Shown here piece by piece: positions 1 to 13,603 of a stretch of 64,000 bases of DNA. Position numbers and translations under genes: made by a program. The notes under the pieces were generated by a model. The model did not search any database. It saw nothing but the letters and a program-made list of their open reading frames with translations, and was not told the DNA's origin. Origin of the DNA: Aquatica leii (taxonomy: Eukaryota; Arthropoda; Insecta; Coleoptera; Lampyridae). The stretch covers positions 56,559,505 through 56,623,504 of the forward strand of contig CM069436.1 of the NCBI GenBank assembly GCA_035610365.1, given 5' to 3'. The first letter of the stretch is position 1. Every line of letters begins with the position of its first letter.

Positions 1-3000
1 TTCAATTTAAACATTATTAAAACGTGCCTTATTTATTAAAATGAATAAATTGTATGAATGCTAAATTAATATTACTTTTACGAGTTTGAGTTCAATTCTA
101 TACTAAACAGTACAGACAGTTACGCTACTTATATTTACCTTATTCTTCAACGTTAATAAACTGATATTATTAATAAAACGTTCTGAACAAAACTAAAGAA
201 CGTAATAAAATTAGTACTAATTAATGTTGGCGAAACTGTCTCTAAAGGCTACGTTTTTGTACAATGCATTACTTTGATTAATGATTGAAATTTTTATTTA
301 ACACTCGTACTTAAACGATTTATAAAAGTTGATTAAATATCTCTTTTCAATTAAAAAGTTAAAAGCTCAAGAAATATATTTCAAACTGAAAGCAATTGAC
401 TCGAAGTAACGCTCTCGATTTTATACTAATCAACCACTATTGCACAGGAAACATTTTATAGATCGGCGAACCTGCCTGCACAATCGATATTTCGTGATCC
501 TTTGAATCATATTCTACCAGTCTGTTACACTTCTATAAATAAACTAGGTGTTTCCCTAACCGCCTGTCAACGTTTTTCTTGATTGAAAAAGCGGTATTAA
601 TGTTTATGGATTGCGCATTTGCACAAAAAAATTATAAAAAAAGTTGTTGCTTGCCAATTAACAGCTGATAAAATAAAATTTTAATTAAATAAATTATATT
701 ATAAAGCTCGCCATTTTAAATTAAATTACACTGATATTTTTATTCAGTTTTATAGTTAAAATATACGTTAGATACAATTTTTTTTAAGTAATGTTTAATT
801 TTGTCTTACAGTTAGTTTTATTTGTTGTATCTAATTTTAATAAAAATGATGTAACTAAACAACTTTTTTATTCGTTATTATTTTAAAAGGAAAAAAAATT
901 CTATTTAAGTGTTTCGTTTTTGATATTATAATCATTTATAAAATATAATTACGCACGTCTTTAATTGACATGTTTAATCAATAAACAATGTTTACCTAAA
1001 TATACTATAAAATACAATATGCCTTAAGGTTGTTACTAACGTTAATTGCATCTCAAACGTAGCATAATTTTCCTGAAATGTAATATTAATATTATCGTAT
1101 TTAGAACACTGGTTTTACTATAAAATTTTTTTGTATTAAAATAATTTTTTTTACATTTTAGTTAACAACAAACATTTTATAAAAATAATAAAAAATTAGG
1201 AATACACTATTTTTTTATATAAACTTTCTGGCATTACAAGTTAAATTAAATTAATTTTTATTACTTTGTTTTTTGCAGTGTGTATTTTAATTAATTTTTT
1301 TATAGTTATTTAATTTATATTTTTAAAGAAACAATGTAAACAATTACTTACTTTAAAATATTTTGTTAAATAAAGTTAATTTTAATTATCTTACTACAGA
1401 AACTGCAAAGTTAGGATATACTCTATGGGACCGTTTTTTAACATAACAAATTATACCTGTGAAATTAAAGCTAATATTTGATTCAATCTACTTTAATATT
1501 TATTTTTTTAAGAAAACCAATACCAGTATTTTAGATATCTTTTACAGTCACGTTTTGTCCGATAGTCGTGTATAAGTCTTCAGGTCAATAAAATTATAAA
1601 TTTTAATTGTAACTTAAACGAAAAAATATTATTTAAACATATAATTCAATAAAAAACATGTCAAATTATTACATGTAACCGACACACAATAAATCGTGAA
1701 TGTCGCACGAAACGTTGCCATAAAAAATACCTAAAGATCTGAACCTAAATTAGTATGAATTAATTGTAAAAAGTTTTAAAGTGTAGTCTTATAAAACAAA
1801 AAAATTACATGAATTTATTTTAACCTTTAACTATTAGTACTTTAAAAAATGCAATTTTAATTGAAATTTAGTACTTAGTAATATACATTTTTAATAGACA
1901 GTAAAAATATGTTATTTTTAATCACAATTCGTTTTGAGTTTATTTACATAATAAATAGTATTGTAAAATTTAGGTTTTTACCGGTTACTTTTGTATTATA
2001 GTTTTTCATTCTGGATAATTCTAGTGTGGTTGAATTATCCAGAATGAAAACCTAAACAATATGTTCGTGCAAATAAATAAATTGTTTGTAAGAAATACGG
2101 TGATTATAAAACACAGTTTTACCAGATAATTCAAAAAAAAATATTTTTTGCGTCTTATTTATATTATAGTTTTGATACAGACGCAACGGTCTTTAGTTAT
2201 GTTTATATTATTATTTTTTAAATTATACGTTTAATACAAGTAATGTATGTTTAGCTGTTAATTATTGTAATTTCTAAATAAATACAATTCTTTTGAATCA
2301 AAAATTGTTTCATCCATTTTTGTTTTGTTTGTCTTTTTAAAATTTATGTAAATAACTCTAACATTTATATTATATATATATATTTGATTTCATAAAATGT
2401 AACTAAACTCTTTATTGCATTTTCTAAACATTGCAAAAATATATTTGACGTGTAATAATTTCTACATGGTGTCTCATTTCGTTATAATTTAGTTGCGTAC
2501 GGCGCTTGTATTTTTCTTACCTCTTGTCACACGAACCTATTACAACTAGCTTTTTAATGCAAATTCAACAAGAGTCGAGCATTAAAAGATTATCTCACTT
2601 GTATCTTGAGTCAAAAACTACAGTAAAATAATATTTTTTCATTCTTATACGGCAGTTACTTTCGGCGTTAAGAACACCAACAACTTCATTCTTGCGTTAT
2701 GTAAATTACAACTAATCAGTTTCATGCAACTAGGCATTTGCGTAACATTGCATTTTTTAATTAAAAGAATTAAACGTAAATAAATTATTACTAGAATTGG
2801 CTAATAGAAACATAGTAAAAAGTTAAATAAGTAGTGATGTTTCTATTTTAGATAAAAACTATAAACCCAACTAATACAGCAATCTGGAAACCAAGTATAG
2901 TCGCAATTCCCAGCTCAGCAAGTAGTAAACATTTTACGTAACATTAGTAACTTGTTTAATCTATGTATTGCTTAACCATAAAATTTTGCCAATTATAGTA

Positions 3001-3031
3001 GAAGAAACATACATTTTATTGTCTGAATAAG
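1..3031. other. AT-rich noncoding stretch
   Basis: No reading frame of note and no recognisable protein motif on either strand. It is long A/T runs with scattered stops in all frames. The only structure I see is the short perfect hairpin at 2003-2050, listed separately. Confidence 0.6.
2003..2050. repeat. Perfect 19-bp hairpin
   Basis: The arm at 2003-2021 is matched exactly by its reverse complement at 2032-2050, around a 10-nt loop. The arm contains CATTCTGGATAATTC. At 48 nt it is shorter than a usual pre-miRNA. It may be the relic of a foldback element. Confidence 0.85.
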
Positions 3032-4543
3032 CCCAAGTAGCAAAAATCAGTTACAAAACGGTTGTAAAACTCTCTTGCAACTATGGTTTCAGTAAGGTAT
3101 TTAGTTACAGAATAGTTGCTGAGTCTTTCCTGATACGTTGTCAATACCGGATTTGGTCAGTCGCAAGGCAACTGCAGTAATATTATAACCGTTTTACAAC
3201 GTGTCTGAAACCGTTGCAATTACTGCTTTGTAACTGTTTTGCAGCGTTGCTATAAGGGTTTTTTACAAATCATGTTTACCTATTCTGAATCGTTTCTGTA
3301 ATGGTTTATCATCACGGTTTTGTAATTGATTTGTAAGATTGTAGTTACCGTTTACAGCAACTGCTATGTAACTGTTTTGAAAACATGCTTATTACCATTA
3401 TTTGAAACTACTTTATAACCGCTTTGTTAAGCAACTTATCCAAGATTTTAGTTACTAACTGCATCATAAAGATTAAAACAAAAGTAGAGATAAAAATATA
3501 TTAATAAAAAGATACATATATATAAAAAGTTATAATAAATGTACATTATTTAATTTTTTATAGTTTCTTATAGAACTAAATTCAAACAAAAAAGATATAA
3601 TAAAAGAATTTTTACATCTGTTGCAAGTAGGTACTACCAGTAAACAGGTTTTTACGGCAAATTTTCAAGAAAAGCGGATTATGTCTATTATTTATAAATT
3701 TTGTAAATAGTAAATGCATAAATTTTGTTAAGAGAAAAATGTCTTTGTGTTAAAAGACCATGGCGGATTAAGATATTCCTCAAATGTAATAGTTTAATGC
3801 GTCTACGTAATTATTAGTTAAATATTTGTATTAGGCTACAAATGCACATGTGCAGTTATAATCGGTTCAATGATCATAATCTCAACTGCTTTTTTAAAGA
3901 TTATAGGTGTTGGCATTGGCGATCTAATTTACACGTTCTGATCACTGTGTGTAATATTGTAATGTCCTTGCAATCAAATTCTATTTTATCCTAGAAGAAA
4001 ATAAAATCAATTTAAAATTTGCTTACTTATAATTGGCAACTAATTCTTTAACGTTGATTAAATTAGAAACAGTAGTTTAAATGCACGATTAAAATTATAG
4101 TAATATAATATACCAATAATTGTACTTACGTAGTTTTGAATTAGAAACACTTTCGGTACTGTTTATTGGATAATGATAATGGACTACGCGTCTTATAAAA
4201 ATCTCGTAAAATGCACTTCTTCTGTTGCTGTTTGAACGTATAGATTAACACTGTAGTGTAGTTTTAGAAATTCACACTTGTAACCATAGTTTCAAGACTG
4301 TTACACTCGAAACCGAACTGAAGGTTTTAATGTCACTAAATTGACACTGTAGTTACATAAGGGTTTAAGAAAAACTTACTTATAACCATAGTTGTAAAAT
4401 GGTTATTTCTGTAATAGATTTGAAACCTCAGTAAATTACGAAAGTTGCTGCTACGTTGCTGCAACGGTTTATTTACCATGGTGCTAATGTTACTAATTTG
4501 CAACTGGTTACAACGTAACCACGGTTACAAAATGTTGCTTGGG
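3032..4543. mobile_element. Non-autonomous foldback-like element, CCCAAG termini
   Basis: The left end reads CCCAAGTAGCAAAAATCAG. The right end, read inward on the minus strand, starts CCCAAGCAACATTTTG, so the termini are imperfect inverted repeats. The interior (3050-3470 and 4230-4540) is a degenerate mixture, in both orientations, of words such as GTTGTAAAAC, AACCGTTTTACAAC, TTGCAAC and GTTTTGCAGCG. It holds no coding frame. A target-site duplication is not clear. The element at 6678-7831 has a similar terminus and interior style, so the two are probably related. The boundaries are inferred from the termini. Confidence 0.5.
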
Positions 4544-6677
4544 AGGTAACATAAATGACACACACAAAACGTGATTGCTTGAGAAACTAAAAACGTAAAT
4601 TCAAAATAAAACGAAAGTCAAAAACAAAAAAGCGCCAGGAAGGTTTATAGCTCAAAAAAAGCTTTTAGAAATGAAAATAAAAGAAACAAAGGTATATAAA
4701 ATGAAAACAATATGAATACGTAGATCAGAACTGAGTTTACAAAATGTAACAAATCGGTTATGTACTTATAAGTTAAATAAAATTGCAAAACCTTGTACGC
4801 AACAAAACAAATGAAATAAAAAATAAAGTACACTACAAAATAAAGATTTAGTAACAATGAAATCAAAAATCTTAATGCCACTGTCTTGGTTTAATTTGAC
4901 GTATATAATTAATGAATTGTTGATATTTTGTTATATTATATTATTATATTCAAGTTAGCGAAATCATAATTGATTTTATACTATCATTATTTATACCTTA
5001 AATTTTGTAGTTTTAGGTGGTGAGTTGTCGGTTGACAACAAGATATTAACAAACATTTGAAATTAAATCAAAACGCAGTACGCGTGGGTTTGATTACAAA
5101 AACTTGCTATATAACCAAAAGATAACCAAATGTAAATAACTAAACAAACGAGCGCACTAGAATTTAAAATTTCAACTTAAATATATTAAGCCAAAAATTA
5201 ATTACTTACGGAACTAATAAATTATAAAGCGTACTCAAAACGCATGATAATAAAATCGGCCAAGTGCATATACACTAAATATGTACTTAATAAATGTCAA
5301 TTAAAAATTAAGAATAATTTAAAAACGTGAAGTAATTTGAATTATTTATTGTGAAATTACTTAAATAGTTTCAAAGAAAACGGAATGAATAAAGCAAACT
5401 TAAATAACTGGTATTTGACAAAAGCAAACGCACAAAATCAAACGACGGTTACAAGGTAAGCAGCACAACAAATAACGTCGCATATCAAACATATCAAATA
5501 TTTTATTCATGAGATATAAAAAATTTTTGGAATGCTAACGCATGTTCTTATAATTGATCTAAAAAAATTATGTTTTGAAACGAATTTATTGTTACTGTAA
5601 TGTCACGAGAACAATTTTAGGCTTTATTGTGGTATATACATTTTAGCAACAATGAAAAATTTGATAACAATAAAAGAGTGTAAAAAATAGAATTCGTGCT
5701 AAACTTGATACTAAAAACATTAAAATGTTCTAGTTCCCAGAAAATATGTTATTATTGACAAAAGCATGATACCTTTTAAAGAACGGATTCTATTTAAACA
5801 ATACAACAAATCAAATCTCATAAGTATGAGATATAACTATACAATTTTTTTGAGGTAGATAAATATAACTACAATGTAATTGTTTACTGTCGATGTGATG
5901 ATGCAGACGGTGGACAAGGCCATGCATCCACGATCGTTAAAAAGCTCATGAGTTGCTTGAAAAACACAGAAAGCCAAAAATTGCACACAGATAATTTCTA
6001 CTATAGTATTGATTTCCACAAATTTTAAAGTGAGATGATAAATGATTAGTCATTGTATTGGTAACTGACCGGTTTATGATGCTTCCTTAGTAGAAACAGG
6101 CGAGAAGAATAAAAAATCTAAACCAATTAAAAAGCTGCAATGCATTTTAAAAAAGTGATGTTTGGAAATATTTGTTTTATTGCAGTGATTAACTTTTGTA
6201 TCAATACCAAGTGTTTAATAAGTACATTTTGTAAAGTGCTAGCTAAATCACTTGTTGAAGAATCTGAAATAGAAACTGTAAAAACTGCCTCAAAACTTTT
6301 ACAAACGTTTATACCACCAAAAGAGCACAGATAGAAAAAACAAAAACGTATGTTAGCTGATATGCAAAATACCTAGAAACTTTTCTACTAATGAAACTGA
6401 CAAAAAAGCGAAATAAATTATTAGTTATTATAATTTCTGTGAGAAACAACCCATTTATTGCTTACTGTGTTTTAATGACAATCATAGAGCAAAGTAGGTT
6501 AGAATTTATTGTCAATTAATTTCTCTTCTAAGTTTTTAGTTATTTTCTATTTTTGTAGAACTCACAAATTTATTCATTGTAAAAAAAATATATTTTCTTA
6601 AAAATCAAACACCAATCAAAATCATTCAAAAAATTGTTATTTTCAAATATCCCATATTCTTGTTGCAAGATTCTATT
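4544..6677. other. AT-rich noncoding stretch
   Basis: Only short AT-rich frames occur. The longest, near 4645-4881 on the minus strand, encodes a low-complexity hydrophobic string typical of chance translation of AT-rich DNA. No transposon motif is seen. Confidence 0.55.
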
Positions 6678-7831
6678 CCCAAACAGCAATGTAAGCTTGT
6701 ATCAAGATTGCAGCAAACTTGTCGTGACAACTATAAAACTTGCAGCAATATTGTCGTGACAAGTTTGTAGACTTGCAGCAAGTTTGCTGCAAGTTGACTA
6801 AGGAAACAATAACAAGCTTGTGACAACCTTGCCATGACAAACTTGCAGCAATATTGTCATGACAAGTTTGGATACTTGCAACAAGTTTGCTGCAAGTTTT
6901 GACAAACTTGCAGCAATATTGTTAACTCTTGCCATGACAAGATTTGAATTTGCAGAAATGTTACAGTCCTAAGTCATCGCAAAGTTTAAAATTTGTAAAA
7001 ATGCTATTGAAACATGTAATCGCAAGACTTACTTACTTACAGACATATTAAAGTTACTTGTCATGGAAATTCGTCAAACTTTCAGTAATATCGCTGTACT
7101 TTGAAGCAAGGTATAAAGAAAAACAAAAAATTATTTTGCTTGCTGCAATTAATTAAATAAAGACTTGTTTCTACAAACTAGTTACAACTTCATTAGGTAT
7201 TGTCTATTTGTTTTAATTCTGTTTTATTTCCACCTGTTCTATTCATCACTAGGTTTGTTGACCTGGAACATAAAATTAAGAATAACCTTAATTGCTGATG
7301 CGATGGTAATGTTAAATAAGCTAAAAGCACGCAAAACTTTAATAATTTAAAATCATATTATTACACAATATACAGCATACATTAATGGTCTCAAACTTGG
7401 TTACTAGTGTTTGCAAAATTATTAAAATTTTTAATCGAATAAGTATACAAACCTAAGATGCAAACCAATAAGTGCACTAAAATGCAATAATACTCACCTA
7501 AATAGTCTACGATGAGTAAACACAGAACTAAATAATAATGTGTTAGAATACAAACACCATGTAAATGACAGACATGACTTTTATTAACATAAAAATGCCG
7601 AGACATGCGCTGGTATTTATGCGTTTACGCTTGCTTACTGTATATTTGAAAAAGAAAGTTTTCTGCAAGCTTGCAGCAAGTTTGCAGCAAACGACTCAAA
7701 TTTCTCAAGCGTGTGTCGTCAAAGTTGTCAATATTACCAATATTGCTGCAAACGTGCAACAAGATTCGTAAACTTGGCAAGGAAAAAGCAAGCTGAAAGC
7801 AAACTTGCTGTAAGATTACATGCTATCTGGG
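6678..7831. mobile_element. Non-autonomous foldback-like element built of palindromic words
   Basis: The left terminus is CCCAAACAGCAATG. The right terminus read inward is CCCAGATAGCATG, so the ends are imperfect inverted repeats. Inside, at about 6700-6940 and 7660-7815, short palindromes recur: CTTGTCATGACAAG (perfect 14-bp palindrome, with a CTTGTCGTGACAAG variant), CTTGCAGCAAG/CTTGCTGCAAG and TTGCAGCAATATTG. A unit of roughly 60-70 bp recurs loosely. The middle (6960-7650) is ordinary AT-rich sequence. No transposase is present. Confidence 0.55.
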
Positions 7832-10800
7832 TTACAGCTTCAGAGACTGGTAAGTATCAAAGATGATTTGGTATAAAGACTGCAGTCTTTACAGTTTTTT
7901 AATTTTAAACAGAAAACAATTTAGTAGTGTGTCGCTTGACGCCGCAGTCAAAAACCGTGTTGGTAAAACCTCGTGTTACTTGACTTTGAGGACAAGAACT
8001 GTACTGCCATAGTATCTTCTAAAATAGTCCCCGTAGCCAACGCGTTAAACAGCTTTATGTTTTTAATAAAAATTAGATTAAATAGATATTTGAAAATTAT
8101 TATTTATTAAACTATAGAACAATACATTTCCCATGTTTCATTGTGGCCAATTCATCGTAGTCGTTTTTTCAAGGCCGTTTTAACATTGGGACATTTTATC
8201 GTTGATTGAATTAATTTTTAGTCGTGTCACTGTTGATTCTTTCTCGGGTTTCTTTATATGGCTTACAAGTAGGTGGCCTTTGACACTGCGTAACTTTTTT
8301 GTTAGCATCGTAGTTTTACTTTAAAAAAAGACACAGTATTTTGGCTTGTTTCATTTATTGACAATAACTTCATATTTAATGATTTACAGCATTATAGATA
8401 ATTCATTCAACACTTAATTTTTATTTGAATCATTTCTTTTGTCAACTTAATGTGAATAATCATTTCTTGTTTAAATGCTGAATCTGTAGACCTTTAAACA
8501 TAGGCTTATATACAAGTTTTTTTTTTTTTTGATAAGTAGTATATTTCATTACTAGGCTTGAAAGAAGGCTTTTCCCGTGCGAGCGTGCCTTACACGGGAA
8601 CGCATACGAGAACGGAAAAAACCCTTTCTGCCGTGTAATGAACGATATTTTTCATTATACCTGTCTACAAAACTAGAATAAAAGATAAAAATTATTATAA
8701 AATGCATTCAAAATTTCATAAATAATTATTTTGACGTGGGCCAATATTTTAAAAGATGGATTCTGTAAAACATAATTTTGAAATACCAGAAAATATTACT
8801 CAGCAAGCAGCAGAAGTACGAGCAGAATTACTTCCTAAAAAATCTCGAAACAGATGAAAAAGGATATCGTTAAAGAAGTTAAAATGTTTATTTTTGAACA
8901 AAAAAAAATTGTAATATACAAAGAATACGTGTTTTTAATTGATTATAGCTATATAACACGAACTTGATAATTTGGCTAAAAACATCAGTAGTTACAGATC
9001 TTTATATTTGATTTAACTTTTTGAAAACAGATAATTAAATTTAGAAATTCGATAAACGCATTGACACAGAAAGTTTATGAATTTCTCTTATTACTCTGCT
9101 AAAACATAGTAATTGCGTAATATAAGTTCATATTTCAAACGTTCTTTTGCATTTATTTTAAATACTATTATTTATTTATAGACAGGATATAAACAAAAAT
9201 ATATTTCACTTTATACTTGTTTACAATTTTTTGGTACACACTGTTTTTAAGTATTAATGTTTATGTTTTTAAGTTATTAATGTTAATGTTTTATGTGTTT
9301 TGAACACTTATGTTTATGGCTCTTAAATGTTAATAGTAATTTATGTCACAAGCCTCAAAATTAAAACATAGCATAACAAACGCGAATGCGGACGGAAGTT
9401 GCATGAGAGTGAATTATGCTAAAACTTTTGACGATAGTTATATATATATATATCATCACCACGTTCACAATAAAAATTAGCTTCTTAAACCTGTGTTAAA
9501 ACGGTAATAGTGTAAACAATAAGATTTGTATTTTTTAATACTAAATTTTGTTGCTACTGCTATGCTATCAAATACTTATTACATACATGTAACAAATAAA
9601 ATTAACATCAAAAACTTTGTAGTGCCATAAGTTACGTAATAGTATATTAAGTATTAAAACCAGTAAGAGTTTTTTATCGGTTTGACTGACTGACTAAGCA
9701 AAGCAAAGACCCCAAAATTGTCTGAAACCGGTAGAGACCTTAATATTTGTGATGCTTTTGCTATTTTCTGCAGGATAGAAACATTTTTTCGTAGTCTTTT
9801 TACATTATCTTAATAAACGTCAAAATGACGTTTTTATTGTTTCTCCTCAAACTAGTTGGCTTTCCAAACGTCGTTACGTTACTTGTCTTATATTTACCGT
9901 TCTAATACAGTAAATAAATCACTTACCGACGAGTTACGTCTAACAACTAGTAAATCGAACATACCATTTTAAAAACAAGCGTAGTAAATAAGAGATAATG
10001 ATCTAGTAGTGCAAAAATTTAATAAAAGCGAAATTATTACAATTTGGCTAACAAATTAGTTTCTAATGTTTTCATTTAATATTGTTTGTTGGCTATACCT
10101 AGTTTTTCTTAAAAAATTTAAAAGCTACAAGAATACCACGTAATAATAACATTTTAAGAAAAACACAGATTTTTCAAAAATAAAATTTTAAATAAAAGGT
10201 TTACACAAATATATATGTCGCAATATTGTAAAATGATTAAAAATACTCTCTCAATGATATCGGCTATACAGGGCGTAAAAACTAATTTTTAAGATACTCG
10301 GTTACTATAAAAAATTTAGGTTTTGTAAAAAGTTGGGAATAAAATATAACTTGCTCGTTATAGAATTATATCAGCATGTCTTTAAAAGCTTGGAAAATAT
10401 ACCAAACAAAATTATTGTATATTATTTCTGTATGTCATTTACTTTGAGTAACACTACAAGAAGAACAACTATCGTACCACACTAAATACCACAAAAGCTT
10501 TATTACAATCGAACGCGTTTTAATAGCCATTCTTTAAAAACTAAAATTAACAAAATTATCGCCAAAAAACTAATTTAGAAGAAATAAAACCAATTTTATT
10601 AATTCAAGTGTAAGGATTAAGAAACTAACTTATTTATACTATTGGCGTTCATGTTTCTTAACACATCATTAACTGTAAAAGTTAATTACAACTAAAAATA
10701 TCATAGATGTTTGATCGTCATTATTCCTTAACAAATTTTGATTTTTAAGGACCGCTAAACTTATACTAGCCAATATATTATTATATTACTACTTTTAGTG

Positions 10801-11580
10801 ATTTTAATGTACTTGCCTATCAAACTGTCACTACAAACAGAGTTAGAATAAATGGAAAAAAAGCATTAAGTAAAAATTTAGAAAACCAAGTGATAAAGAC
10901 TGTATTAGAATATAATACTTTTCTAACAATTTTATTTTTGATACTTAAATTACTCTATTATTAATTTAAAAAAAAATTAGTATTAAAAACAAATTTTATT
11001 TACCTAATAATTTTAAAAATTGCATCAGTCTAATCACAGAGTTTTTTTTTATATAAAAAAAATCACATATTTTATCCTTTTGATTAATCTTTACTATACA
11101 TTTTTAACATTATATTTTTGAGATTGTGATTTTATTAATTTTGCACCATTATTTTAACCTTCGGATAATCAAGTATGTGACCCTGATGATATTTTCGTTG
11201 TATTTGTTTATGTTTAAAATTTTTGAGTTCAATTCTTTTTTTATCTGACTTTTTCACTTTCCTTCTATTCAAGTTAAAAAAATGTATACTTTCCTTAAAA
11301 AAATTGTTTTGTGTATGCGGTCACCTCAAGTGGCGTTCCATGTTATAAAAAATTTCGATTTAACAAATTAATCTGAACTTCATTCCAAGTAAATTTTTAA
11401 AATAAGACTTAACTGTATAATTACCTATTCTAAAAAATTCTGTAATTGTATAAGTATATTTATAGCAAAGTTATTACTAAAATTAATTACGAATAAAATG
11501 GAAAACTGATTACAATAATAATTACTTTTGCTAAAGAACTTTGTAATTACAAAATGATTTGAGTTTAGCTTGTATTCAAC
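7832..11580. other. AT-rich noncoding stretch
   Basis: No supported coding region. It holds one GC-rich palindrome (8548-8640, listed separately) and a short TA run near 9440. The rest is AT-rich DNA without a motif I recognise. Confidence 0.55.
8548..8640. repeat. GC-rich imperfect long palindrome
   Basis: The outer arms are CATTAC (8548-8553) and GTAATG (8635-8640). Inner pairs include GAAAG with CTTTC and TTTTCCCGT with ACGGAAAA. The centre is near 8592-8600. It stands out as a C/G-rich island in AT-rich DNA and has the same architecture as the hairpins near 24.7, 28.0, 30.8 and 38.4 kb. Confidence 0.65.
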
Positions 11581-12504
11581 ATGTCGCGGAAAGGTCTTTT
11601 CGACGCCGAACTTGAAAAATTGGCAAATGAATTTGCTGCTGATATTTCTGACTAGTTGCAATCAGACAGTGAAAATTTGTTACTTGAAGTCAGTGATGTT
11701 AAGAGCGTGGATATTGGTAACAATTCACCTGACGATAGCGGTAGTGAACCACCTGACGATAAAAATGTAAATACGACTGTGACCAAAGATAATACCTCTT
11801 GATAAAAAACCAAACCATCCGTAAGACGGCTACTTTCAAGAAATTTACCAGCAGAGCTATCTCGTTAAAAGAAGATGAATAGATAAAACGTAACTAGTGT
11901 TGAAATGAAAAAATTTATAGATCTATTGATTATTTCTAGTTTACAAAAAGCAGGCTAAGAGCCAATCTAGAATTATTGGAGTCATCAGAATCCAGCATTA
12001 CAACGAACGATTCTTCCTGCTACAATGTCCCGAAACAGAATGAAAAACATATTGAGATTTTTTAGATTTGACAATATAAAAACGTCGAGAGAAAAGTAAA
12101 TTAGCAGCAATTGAAGATATATTTGATCTGTTTACTTTGAACTACAAAAGAGCATATATACCTAATGGTGAAGTTTGTATTGATGAACAGTTTGTTTCAT
12201 TTCGTTCCTCAAGAATTCCACTAGTAGCTGAATGATCAACAGAACATTTACGTAAATGCATAAAAAACGCTATTAGTTGGATTTTGGAAACCGACGATCC
12301 AGAAGACCAACAACAGATCTGAAACGTGATTGCTGTGCTTTGTGTCCAAAACGCCTCGACAAGAAAACAATGAACAAATGTGATAGATGCAAACGGTTTA
12401 CTTGTCATGTTACTCTTGTGAAATCGACAATATGCAACCCTTGTAATAAAAAAATAAACATTTATTTTCTAGCGTATTTTGAAATTGGTATGGTATTGTA
12501 CTAA
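11581..12504 (+). pseudogene. Decayed piggyBac-like transposase
   Basis: An ATG at 11581 opens an acidic N-terminal segment (MSRKGLFDAELEKLANEF) that soon hits a stop. Further on, in shifting frames, come FIDLLIISSLQKAG, RNRMKNILRFFRFDN and CIDEQFVSFR (about 12177-12206); the last matches the piggyBac DEQxxPFRG block that holds the first catalytic Asp. The sequence then jumps to a Cys/His-rich C-terminal finger at 12300-12440 (RRPTTDLKRDCCALCPKR, then CDRC and CNPC), as in piggyBac proteins. The catalytic middle is missing. At least three in-frame stops show it is dead. I could not find TTAA-flanked termini. Confidence 0.8.
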
Positions 12505-13212
12505 CTTGTAACCTAATAAATGTTTTTTGATTATCTTATGACTTCTAATTAGTGTTAGTTAATATAAAACTAAGAATGATTCTAATAACTTTATGTTAAA
12601 AATATTTTCTTACTCATCGCCCTGTATGGTTTGCACTGTTGCAGTGACGTAGCAATTTTCTGGAACTTGCGCGTTTGACATTGTATACGCAAACTGCAGA
12701 AAGAACGCATGTAACTCCGCGAAACTTTCTAAATAAATAGTCATTCAATCGTTTTATGTTAAATGCCAAATGTAAAAAAAATGTTCACAACAATGTTAAG
12801 ATCAATTAAAGACTTATAAAAGTAATATAGAAGTAAAATAAATCACAAGATAGCACAGAAAATAGAAGTGAACATAGTAAAAAAAAATAAAACAGCTTGG
12901 GCATGTGTTAAGAGCCGACCAGCAAAAAATGACAAGCATAGTAGAAAATAAGGCTGGAGATAAAAAAGTGTAAAATAAAATAACGCACTAATTTATAGTT
13001 TAAATGTAAATGTTATATTTGTGTAGTTGATATAACTTTTTTGTATAACTGCAATATTTATTTAATATGTCATACATATTGTTACGTTTGAAAGATGTTT
13101 GAAAGAACTGCCTATTAAAATGTAACATGGTTAAATCAAATATAGATATTTGTGATTTAAAAACGTACGCTAAACCTCAAAATCAAAAAAAATCAGCAAA
13201 GTTCGTTACTTG
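12505..13212. other. AT-rich noncoding spacer
   Basis: It lies between the piggyBac relic and the left end of the 13217 element. No coding signal is visible. Confidence 0.5.
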
Positions 13213-13603
13213 AATACTGCCGTGCTTAATGAAAACGCGGTAAGTGCAAAAATAACAAAAAATGAGTTTTTGTCGAATTTCGGTCTATTGTAAGTCTATC
13301 TATTATTATACAACTTTTAAAGGCGGTATCTACAATTTTAATGCGAAAATTGTATGTATTTTATATGCCGTATGTGCTTGCGGTGGTTACTTAATAAAAA
13401 GGTCGTATATTAATTTGTCTTAGTAATAAGGCGGTATCTGTCCACCCGCCAGATGCAGTTACCGCATTTTCTTTAAGTATACCACAAATGCCGCTTTTTC
13501 TCTTAGCAACACGCGCATAATTTGGCGCCATTTAGACAAAAGCATTGCTTTGTTCACTTGTTAGTCGTGTTTAATTAGTGATCCGTCAGGTTCATTTTGC
13601 AAT

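Noticed and set aside
4645-4881. 78-codon minus-strand frame that looks like a membrane protein
   Set aside because: Phe/Leu/Tyr-rich strings arise from AT-rich DNA read on the T-rich strand; no motif, splice context or start context.
9440-9455. TA microsatellite
   Set aside because: Short and expected in such AT-rich DNA.
10268-12621. TACAGGGCG near 10268 and its inverse CGCCCTGTA near 12613 as possible TIRs around the piggyBac relic
   Set aside because: Only about 9 bp match and the bases beside them differ. piggyBac ends should be flanked by TTAA. Probably chance.
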